DNA of 6,487 nucleotides from Chloroflexota bacterium (lineage in GTDB: Bacteria; Chloroflexota; Anaerolineae; B4-G1; SLSP01): NCBI GenBank assembly GCA_022707665.1, contig JAKJAE010000162.1, positions 1 through 6,487 of the forward strand. Reading direction: 5' to 3'. Under the pieces are notes generated by a model. That model did no database searches. It worked only from the letters and a program-made list of their open reading frames with translations, and was not told the DNA's origin. Positions 1 to 5,402 of this stretch are shown piece by piece. How positions within the stretch are numbered: position 1 is the first letter of the stretch; every line of letters starts with the position of its first letter. The translations under genes were made by a program, and so were the position numbers.

Positions 1-2
1 GG

Positions 3-35
3 GTGGATGGTTGGATCGATGCGGTTCTGAGGTAA
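3..35 (+). CDS. Possible 3' end of an ABC transporter substrate-binding protein gene (partial)
   Basis: The frame starting at base 3 reads VDGWIDAVLR and stops at TAA (33-35), twelve bases before the permease ATG. A short Trp-containing tail ending in A-V-x-R resembles the C-terminus of ThiB/SfuA-type periplasmic binding proteins, and such a gene is expected upstream of this permease. Only ten codons are visible. The frame from base 1 is also open, to TGA at 28-30, so this is an inference from position and a weak resemblance. Confidence 0.35.
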   Translation: MDGWIDAVLR

Positions 36-46
36 GGGGAGTGGGT

Positions 47-1741
47 ATGAGCAGGTCCACGGCCGGTGCAACGGGGGCCGGCCGTGCCAGACAGGCGATG
101 TCAAGGATGTGGTCCAGCGGATGGGCCCCATTCGTGGCCCTGATGGCTGCCCCAACCGTGTACCTGCTCCTGTTCTACTTCTATCCTCTCGTGTCGATTC
201 TGCGCGTTAGCGCTCTCTGGCAACAGGGCCTCGCCCCGATGGCCCTATACTCTCGCCTGGTTGCCCCGGGTACTCTGAGGGTGATGGGCTTTACGCTTGG
301 TCAGGCTGCGCTGTCTACCGCCGTCACACTTCTGATAGCCTTGCCTGGCGCGTACGTGTCCGCGCACTACACGTATCCCGGCAAACGTCTAGTCCACGCC
401 CTGACGACCGTACCTTTCGTGCTGCCAACCGTTGTGGTGGCGACGGCGTTTGGGGCAGTCCTGGGACCCGAGTCCTTACTCGTGCGCTGGCTCGGCGAAG
501 GGTTCAACTTCAGGCATTCGCTGGGTGCCATCCTCGTTGCGCATGTCTTCTACAACTACACGGTTGTCCTTCGCATGGTTGGGGGATTCTGGGAGACGCT
601 CGACCCACAGGTCGAGGAAGCGGCGCGCACTCTGGGAGCGTCACCCTGGCGCGTGTTCAGAACTGTCACGCTCCCTCTGATCGTGCCGGCTGTCGTCGCT
701 GCGGGCCTCCTGGTTTTCATCTTCTGCTTCACGAGTTTTGGGGTGATCCTTATTCTGGGTGGACCCACCTTTGCCACCCTTGAGGTGGAGATCTACCGAC
801 AGACCATTCAGTTTGCCAATCTGCCCCTGGCGGCAGCCCTGGCTCTGGTTCAGATCGCCTTTACACTGGTCTTTGCCCTGGTCTATGCGCGCCTACAGGG
901 GCGGCTGACGCGGCCGCTGGATCTCAAACCGCGCCAGGTCACTCAACGCCGGCCACGTGGGGTCCGCGAGGTACTCCTCGTCGTCGGGAACCTCCTGCTG
1001 ATGCTGACGCTCTTGGCCTACCCATTGTTGACGCTGGTGGTGCGGTCGGTCGCCGCAGGTCCCCGCTACTTCGCGATGCTATTCGAGAATCCTCGGCAGA
1101 GTGTTTTCTATGTGCCTCCGCTGTCTGCAGTTGGGAACTCCGTTCGGATTGCACTGATGACCACTGCCCTCGCGCTGGTTCTGGGATTACTCGTCGCGCT
1201 TGCCCTCTACCGTCGGAAAGGTAGTTGGCTGGTCGATGCCCTCTTTCTCTTGCCCCTGGGGACATCCGCCGTCACGTTGGGGCTCGGCTACCTGCTGACT
1301 ATGGGTCGACCTCCGCTGAACTTGCGGGGAACCACGGCGCTTATCGTCTGCGCCCATACCCTGGTAGCGCTTCCCTTTGTCGTCCGTAGCTTGCTCCCCG
1401 CCTTGAAGTCGATCCGGCCCAACCTGCGCGAGGCGGCTGCGACGCTTGGGGCCAGTCCGCTGGCGGTTTTCCGCGAAGTGGATCTTCCCATTGTCTGGCG
1501 TGCGCTGACGGTCGGTGCCATCTTTGCGTTTACGATCTCCATGGGCGAGTTTGGCGCCACGTCGATGATTGCTCGAGCGGATCTGCCAACCATTCCCATC
1601 GCCGTGTATAGGTTTCTCTCACGCCCCGGCGGGCTGAACTATGGGCAAGCCCTCGCCATGTCCACGATTTTGATGGCGGTCTGCGTCATTGGTTTCGTCG
1701 CCATCGAGGGGATCCGTCCTCCGGGATCACAGGAGTTCTGA
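47..1741 (+). CDS. Fused two-domain ABC transporter permease, Fe3+/thiamine (FbpB/ThiP) family
   Basis: Inner-membrane channel of a binding-protein-dependent importer. The 564-aa product carries two copies of the BPD_transp_1 permease domain. Each half has about six hydrophobic segments: first half near residues 29-52, 85-105, 118-140, 158-178, 213-235 and 259-281; second half near 308-333, 364-388, 396-418, 430-449, 484-505 and 536-553. Each half has its own EAA loop, the contact site for the ATPase: EEAARTLGASPW from about residue 190 and REAAATLGASPL from about 461. A basic linker (about 285-305) joins them. Fused permeases of 500-560 aa are typical of the FbpB/SfuB/ThiP group. ATG 47 is preferred because AAGGGGAG (34-41) lies 5 bases upstream; a TTG at 11 would add 12 unlikely residues. 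The ATPase gene follows 33 bases after the stop, so the two are probably co-transcribed. The family is confident; iron versus thiamine or another ligand is not resolved. Confidence 0.9.
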   Translation: MSRSTAGATGAGRARQAMSRMWSSGWAPFVALMAAPTVYLLLFYFYPLVSILRVSALWQQGLAPMALYSRLVAPGTLRVMGFTLGQAALSTAVTLLIALPGAYVSAHYTYPGKRLVHALTTVPFVLPTVVVATAFGAVLGPESLLVRWLGEGFNFRHSLGAILVAHVFYNYTVVLRMVGGFWETLDPQVEEAARTLGASPWRVFRTVTLPLIVPAVVAAGLLVFIFCFTSFGVILILGGPTFATLEVEIYRQTIQFANLPLAAALALVQIAFTLVFALVYARLQGRLTRPLDLKPRQVTQRRPRGVREVLLVVGNLLLMLTLLAYPLLTLVVRSVAAGPRYFAMLFENPRQSVFYVPPLSAVGNSVRIALMTTALALVLGLLVALALYRRKGSWLVDALFLLPLGTSAVTLGLGYLLTMGRPPLNLRGTTALIVCAHTLVALPFVVRSLLPALKSIRPNLREAAATLGASPLAVFREVDLPIVWRALTVGAIFAFTISMGEFGATSMIARADLPTIPIAVYRFLSRPGGLNYGQALAMSTILMAVCVIGFVAIEGIRPPGSQEF

Positions 1742-1774
1742 GTCCTTGAATGCAATAGCGGCATCGAGGTGGGC

Positions 1775-2818
1775 ATGACGTTTCTGGCGATCGAGTCCGT
1801 GTTCAAGACGTATGAAAACAAACCATTGCTACAGGATGTTTCCCTGGAGATCGAACGTGGCGAGATCGTCAGTTTCCTGGGGCCATCGGGAAGTGGCAAG
1901 ACGACGCTTCTGAGAATCGTCGCGGGCCTGGAGAAGCCGGAAGCCGGGCGTATCGTCCTGGAGGGGCGGGATTTGAGCCATGTTCCCGTGCATCGTCGTG
2001 GCATTGTGCTGATGTTCCAGGATTATGCGCTCTTTCCCCATCGTACGGTTGAGCAGAATATCGCTTTCGGGCTGCGAATGCAGCATCAATCCCGATCTGA
2101 GATCAAGGCGAGAACGGAGGCGATGTTGGCACTGGTGGGCCTGGAGGGGTTTGGGCCTCGCAATGTCGTGGAGTTGTCGGGCGGAGAGCGCCAGCGTGTC
2201 GCGTTAGCGCGCAGTCTGGCTCCTGAGCCCCGGCTACTCCTGCTTGACGAGCCACTCGGATCGCTTGACCGGCGACTGCGCGAGTGGCTCCTGGACGAGT
2301 TGGCAGCGATTCTGCGGTGTGTGGGGGTCACGGCAATCGTCGTGACCCACGATCAGGCGGAGGCTTTCGCTCTGGCTGATCGGGTCGCGTTGCTTCACGA
2401 GGCGCGTTTCGTCCAGGTGGGAACACCCCTGGAAGTTTGGGAGAACCCCGCTACGCCGTGGGTGGCGAGGTTCCTGGGTTACACCAACCTTCTGCCTGCC
2501 TGTGTCACGACTGACCACCGCGTGACGTCTGCCCTGGGAACTCTGGCTATGCCATGTAATGTGTCGCTTCCGGATGCAGGAACCCAGGGGACTTTACTGG
2601 TCCTACCCTGGGGAATCCGGATCTCCGACGGCGACCCGCCCGGCAGCGGGTTCACTGCCCGGGTAACGCAGCAGGTGTTCCAGGGGCGAACTACGATGGT
2701 ACGTCTTCAGATCGGCGAGGCGACGCTGAGCGTGCCTTTGCCGACGTACGGGTCGGCGTTCAGGGAAGGTGACGTTGTCCATGGGTGGCTGAGCCCGGAT
2801 GCGTTGCGCTGGTTCTGA
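1775..2818 (+). CDS. ABC transporter ATP-binding protein, FbpC/PotA-like, partner of the upstream permease
   Basis: Cytoplasmic ATPase that powers the importer. The 347-aa product has all nucleotide-binding motifs intact: Walker A GPSGSGKTT (36-44), Q-loop Gln82 in MFQDYALFP, signature LSGGERQ (134-140), Walker B LLLLDEP (154-160), D-loop SLD (163-165) and H-loop His192 in VVTHDQAEA. Residues from about 240 to 347 form a C-terminal extension of the TOBE/regulatory type found in FbpC, PotA and MalK. Enterobacterial ThiQ is much shorter (about 230 aa) and lacks it, which leans toward the FbpC-like side without settling the substrate. ATG 1775 is chosen because GAGGTGG (1766-1772) is the only nearby ribosome-binding site; the in-frame GTG at 1769 would lie inside it. 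The gene is 33 bases behind the permease with no promoter or terminator between, so it is likely in the same operon. No clear intrinsic terminator was found after the stop. Confidence 0.93.
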   Translation: MTFLAIESVFKTYENKPLLQDVSLEIERGEIVSFLGPSGSGKTTLLRIVAGLEKPEAGRIVLEGRDLSHVPVHRRGIVLMFQDYALFPHRTVEQNIAFGLRMQHQSRSEIKARTEAMLALVGLEGFGPRNVVELSGGERQRVALARSLAPEPRLLLLDEPLGSLDRRLREWLLDELAAILRCVGVTAIVVTHDQAEAFALADRVALLHEARFVQVGTPLEVWENPATPWVARFLGYTNLLPACVTTDHRVTSALGTLAMPCNVSLPDAGTQGTLLVLPWGIRISDGDPPGSGFTARVTQQVFQGRTTMVRLQIGEATLSVPLPTYGSAFREGDVVHGWLSPDALRWF

Positions 2819-2905
2819 TGCGTTTGGCTGGTCTGCAGATTCACGCGTTCCGGCCTGGACATAGGTGCCTGGATCGCAGACGAAATTCGTGGCTCTTGGG
2901 CCGCG

Positions 2906-2933
2906 TTGACATCACTATTCCGTATGCTATAAT
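2906..2933 (+). promoter_or_regulatory. Strong sigma70-type promoter with extended -10, driving the LysM surface-protein gene
   Basis: A perfect TTGACA (2906-2911) and a perfect TATAAT (2928-2933) are separated by 16 bases. TG at 2925-2926, one base before the -10, adds an extended -10 element. Transcription would start near 2940 and leave a leader of about 145-150 nt before the surface-protein start codon. It lies in the gap after the ABC operon, so the downstream gene is probably an independent unit. Confidence 0.8.
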
Positions 2934-2973
2934 CTGCCGCGTGTTTCGATCCAGGTTCCTCTCCCATCGAATT

Positions 2974-3030
2974 ACCATCAATGCCGCTCATCCCCCATTC
3001 CATTGGTGGTCTGTCGCATTGCCTGATGGT
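2974..3030 (+). other. Leader with two competing RNA hairpin pairings
   Basis: In the 5' leader, ACCATCAATG (2974-2983) can pair with CATTGGTGGT (3001-3010) in a 10-bp helix with one G-U pair and a 17-nt loop. Part of the same left arm, ACCATCA (2974-2980), is also the exact complement of TGATGGT (3024-3030). The two pairings exclude each other. This may be a simple mRNA structure or a regulatory switch; it matches no riboswitch class I recognise. The pairings are seen in the sequence, and any function is inference. Confidence 0.3.
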
Positions 3031-3073
3031 GTAAGAAGGGAGTCGCAGACGCGTATTGGGCGGAGATCGATTC

Positions 3074-3080
3074 AAGGAGG
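3074..3080 (+). promoter_or_regulatory. Near-ideal ribosome-binding site of the surface-protein gene
   Basis: AAGGAGG is fully complementary to the usual 16S rRNA 3' end. It lies 3 bases before ATG 3084 and 9 bases before the in-frame ATG 3090. The spacing favours 3090 as the main start; 3084 would add only Met-Val. Confidence 0.8.
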
Positions 3081-3089
3081 CACATGGTC

Positions 3090-4721
3090 ATGTCTGGCAA
3101 TAGGCTAAGGGTGGTGACAACCCTGTTGGTTCTGGTGGTCACCCTGTTCGCGTTGTTCCCCACGACTGCAGTGGAAGCTGAGGAAGCCCGGGCCCCGCTG
3201 GGGCAGGCTGGCGGCGTCAACCTGCTGGTCAACCCTGGCTTCGAAGGTGTTGGCAAGCCCGTCGATAATGCCTTACCCAACTACGACAACTGGACCCGTT
3301 CCACGTTCAACGGCGTTGCCTACGGTGAGATCTTCACTCCGGAAGGATGGGTGACCTGGTGGCAGGAGGGTGACTTCAAACGGCCGGAGTGCAAAGTCAT
3401 TCCCAATGAGGCGCCGTTCAACAGCACCCCGAGCCGCATCCACCAGGGCTACTACAGTGGGATGTGCTTCACGTTCTTTGGTAAGCAGAACGCGGGCTAC
3501 TACCAGGTGGTCCGCAATATCCCCGCGGGATCGGTCGTACAGGGTTCCTTCTATGCTCACTCATGGTCCTGTGGTGAGGATTCCCCGCCTCTTTCGTGTG
3601 GTGACCCCGATGGGTTCTATTTCCGTGTTGGCATCGATCCCAATGGTGGAACGGATCCATTCTCGGGAAGCATCGTCTGGAGTGGTGCGGCTTTCCACCC
3701 CGACAAATATGGGTATGTTGGCCCCGTTCAGGCAACGGTTGGCGAGGCGGGTGCGGCTACGCTTTTCATCCAGGCGTACGGGAAATGGCCCAACAAGCAC
3801 AACGATGCCTATTTCGATAATGCTGCACTGAGCATCATCGGCGCGACGGAAACCGCTACCCCCACGCCTCCTCCCCCTCCGCCTACGGAAGAAGCGCCCG
3901 AGGTTGCTCCCACGTTGGCTGCGACGCCGACTGCACGCGGTGATGGCGCCATCGTCCATACTGTCGTGGCCGGCGACACGCTTTTTGGCCTCGCGCTCAC
4001 GTATGGCGTAGATGTCCAGCAGATCTATGATCTCAACGGTCTGGATTCCTCCAGCCTCCTGAGCATTGGACAGGAAATCGTGATAGCCTCGACCGGGAGT
4101 GTGGCGGTAACGCCGACTCCTACACCTACACCGGAGGTAACTGAGACTCCACTGGCGGTTGAGCCAACTCCGGCGCAGGCGAACCCGGGTACGGCGGGTG
4201 ACCTCCCTGCTGTGCCTGCCCAGGGCAAGGGGGCCGTCTGTGTCTTGGCTTTCTTCGACGCGAATGCCGATATGTTCCGCCAGGACGACGGAAGTGAGAT
4301 GCTGCTGCCCAACGCCCAGGTCAGCCTACTCGCCCGGAGTGGGCCGGTTGATAGCCGAACAACCGATGGCATTAGCGAACCCTGGTGTTTCAACGATTTG
4401 GAGCCCGGGAACTACATCGTCCGCCATACGGCGCCGCCCGGATACGTCCTTTCGGACGGTGGCCAATGGAACTTCACGCTGGATGCCGGCGAGGTAGAGA
4501 GTATTGAGCTCGCTTACACCCGCGAGGCCTCTGCGGCGCCCGAAGAGCCTGCACCTGGAACAGATAATGCAGAGATCGTCGCTCCCGTCGAGGAACCGAA
4601 AGACAACGAGGGCGGCGTGACCAATGCGCTGAACATCATCCTGCGGGTGGCTGGTTTCATCGTGTTGGCATTGGCTATTGCTGTTGCGGTTCTGTTTGTC
4701 CTGTCGCGGCGCTCAGCATAG
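3090..4721 (+). CDS. Secreted, membrane-anchored LysM protein with jelly-roll-like and SdrD_B/Cna-B-like domains
   Basis: A cell-surface protein of 543 aa, function not known. It starts with a signal peptide: basic N-terminus, hydrophobic core LRVVTTLLVLVVTLFALF and a likely cut after AVEA (about residue 32). A region of about 200 residues opening with NLLVNPGFEG follows; this opening is typical of carbohydrate-binding or discoidin-like jelly-roll domains, and the region contains four Cys. A Thr/Pro/Glu-rich linker leads to one LysM domain (about 288-332, TVVAGDTLFGLALTYGV), a peptidoglycan or glycan-binding module. A second TPTPTP linker precedes a beta-sandwich (about 380-477) with the features of SdrD_B/Cna-B domains, including DANADM near its start and LEPGNYIVRHTAPPGY in its second half. 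A Pro/Glu-rich spacer leads to a C-terminal transmembrane helix (about 521-538) and a short SRRSA tail, giving an outside-facing single-pass topology. There is no LPxTG signal and no catalytic domain was recognised. The gene has its own promoter. A role in wall or surface attachment is inference. Confidence 0.85.
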   Translation: MSGNRLRVVTTLLVLVVTLFALFPTTAVEAEEARAPLGQAGGVNLLVNPGFEGVGKPVDNALPNYDNWTRSTFNGVAYGEIFTPEGWVTWWQEGDFKRPECKVIPNEAPFNSTPSRIHQGYYSGMCFTFFGKQNAGYYQVVRNIPAGSVVQGSFYAHSWSCGEDSPPLSCGDPDGFYFRVGIDPNGGTDPFSGSIVWSGAAFHPDKYGYVGPVQATVGEAGAATLFIQAYGKWPNKHNDAYFDNAALSIIGATETATPTPPPPPPTEEAPEVAPTLAATPTARGDGAIVHTVVAGDTLFGLALTYGVDVQQIYDLNGLDSSSLLSIGQEIVIASTGSVAVTPTPTPTPEVTETPLAVEPTPAQANPGTAGDLPAVPAQGKGAVCVLAFFDANADMFRQDDGSEMLLPNAQVSLLARSGPVDSRTTDGISEPWCFNDLEPGNYIVRHTAPPGYVLSDGGQWNFTLDAGEVESIELAYTREASAAPEEPAPGTDNAEIVAPVEEPKDNEGGVTNALNIILRVAGFIVLALAIAVAVLFVLSRRSA

Positions 4722-4756
4722 CCAGTCGGCCGACAACAGCACCCCCATCACCCAAG

Positions 4757-4788
4757 AAAAACAGGCCATCGGAACCCCGATGGCCTGT
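4757..4788 (-). terminator. Intrinsic terminator of the minus-strand zinc-ribbon gene
   Basis: A perfect 12-bp inverted repeat (4761-4772 with 4777-4788) encloses a 4-base loop. On the minus strand it is followed by TTTTTCTT, read from 4761 downwards, which makes a classic Rho-independent terminator about 40 bases after that gene's stop. On the plus strand CCTATTCC follows, with no T-run, so it would be at best a weak terminator or 3'-end stabiliser for the convergent surface-protein mRNA. Confidence 0.85.
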
Positions 4789-4829
4789 CCTATTCCTGCA
4801 AGAAGCCTGGCGCCTACCAGGGCTGGTTC

Positions 4830-5117
4830 CTACCAGTCCTGATCCTCTTCTTCTTCCTCTTCTTCTTCCTCTTCGCCACCCTCCTCGTCATCCCACTCTA
4901 GGTCATCCATCTCCTCGAGTTCCTCGGCGTCGTCGAGATCCTCTTCCAGCTCGTCCAACAGCCCTTCTTCCTCTGTATCGTAGACAGCTTCGAGCTCGAG
5001 TGGCTTGAGATTCAGGACCTCCAACTCGGCTCCGCATGAACTGCACGAGATGCGATCCCAACGGGCAAGGGTAGCGGGCAAGACCAACTTCTCGCCGCAC
5101 TCCGGGCAACGAGCCAT
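4830..5117 (-). CDS. LysW-like zinc-ribbon protein with long acidic tail
   Basis: A 95-aa cytoplasmic protein in two parts. Residues 1-45 form a zinc ribbon with ligands Cys4, Cys7, Cys25 and Cys28 (CPEC and CSSC). It continues as CGAELEVLNLKPLELE, very like LysW, the small carrier protein of the alpha-aminoadipate lysine/arginine pathway. Residues 47-95 are almost entirely acidic: 34 of 49 are Asp or Glu, including ten Glu in a row (82-91). LysW itself is only about 54 aa and ends in EDWGE, whose last Glu carries the substrate. This protein ends in EDQDW and lacks that Glu, and no lysine-pathway gene is nearby, so it is probably a paralogue with another role. The start is supported by AAGGAGAGG (5122-5130) just upstream. 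The gene has its own promoter and terminator and is monocistronic. The LysW resemblance is seen; the function is unknown. Confidence 0.85.
   Translation of the reverse strand: MARCPECGEKLVLPATLARWDRISCSSCGAELEVLNLKPLELEAVYDTEEEGLLDELEEDLDDAEELEEMDDLEWDDEEGGEEEEEEEEEEDQDW
4844..4874. repeat. 12-bp tandem repeat coding for the poly-Glu tail
   Basis: The unit CCTCTTCTTCTT occurs twice in full (4844-4855, 4856-4867) and then partly (4868-4874). On the coding minus strand it gives Glu codons (GAA and GAG), so gain or loss of a unit would change the acidic tail by four residues without breaking the frame. Confidence 0.75.
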
Positions 5118-5153
5118 AATTCCTCTCCTTAGACAAGGGGTTAACTGAGTCTC

Positions 5154-5182
5154 ACTATAGCCAATAACGGCGTGAAAGTCAA
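5154..5182 (-). promoter_or_regulatory. Sigma70-type promoter of the zinc-ribbon gene
   Basis: Read on the minus strand, TTGACT (5182-5177) and TATAGT (5159-5154) are separated by exactly 17 bases. Transcription would start near 5147, about 30 bases before the ATG, which leaves just enough room for the AAGGAG ribosome-binding site. Confidence 0.75.
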
Positions 5183-5187
5183 TCTTT

Positions 5188-5215
5188 TTGACATTATGAC
5201 TGACCGTGTTACTAT
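5188..5215 (+). promoter_or_regulatory. Sigma70-type promoter facing the PIN/TRAM gene, divergent from the zinc-ribbon promoter
   Basis: A perfect TTGACA (5188-5193) is followed after 16 bases by TACTAT (5210-5215), with TG at 5207-5208 as an extended -10. The predicted start is near 5222. Its -35 lies only five bases from the -35 of the minus-strand promoter, so the two are back-to-back. Confidence 0.65.
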
Positions 5216-5402
5216 TTCTGATAAAGTGCGTTGTGTACTTATCCTTACATTGTCTGCTGTGGCGCGGGGTACACTGACAGACGTCCCGCTGGTAAGTTGT
5301 GTCCAGTTGAGCCTTTCACTTCACAGCCTCGAGGCACAACAACGTACTTTTCAAGCAATGTGATTGATTAGCCGTCCACTTTCATTCCACGGAGTTATCC
5401 TA
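5216..5402 (+). other. Long untranslated leader of the PIN/TRAM gene
   Basis: About 180 bases separate the predicted start of transcription from the ATG, and the stretch looks more AT-rich than the neighbouring genes. It holds a perfect 10-bp palindrome, GCCTCGAGGC (5326-5335), and a short inverted repeat GTTGTG/CACAAC (5296-5301 and 5335-5340). A ribosome-binding site GGAG (5391-5394) lies 8 bases before the start codon. No convincing small gene and no known riboswitch was recognised. A second promoter nearer the gene cannot be excluded. Confidence 0.4.

Noticed and set aside
939..1265. Minus-strand open frames inside the permease and ATPase genes
   Set aside because: They overlap strongly supported ABC transporter genes, show no recognisable domain and lack ribosome-binding sites, so they are shadows.
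2833..2880. Inverted GTCTGC/GCAGAC arms after the ATPase gene as a possible terminator
   Set aside because: Only six base pairs with a long loop and no T-run after it.
2981..3034. A 17-codon upstream open frame (ATG 2981 to TAA 3032-3034) in the surface-protein leader
   Set aside because: It has no ribosome-binding site, its start codon lies in the predicted hairpin arm, and its peptide shows no leader-peptide codon runs.
4725..4734. Perfect palindrome GTCGGCCGAC just after the surface-protein stop
   Set aside because: Ten bases, GC-rich and without a T-run; too short to call a terminator or an operator by itself.
5172..5363. Short plus-strand open frame (63 codons) in the divergent intergenic region
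   Set aside because: It begins within the promoter pair upstream of the predicted transcription start, has no Shine-Dalgarno site and encodes no recognisable motif.
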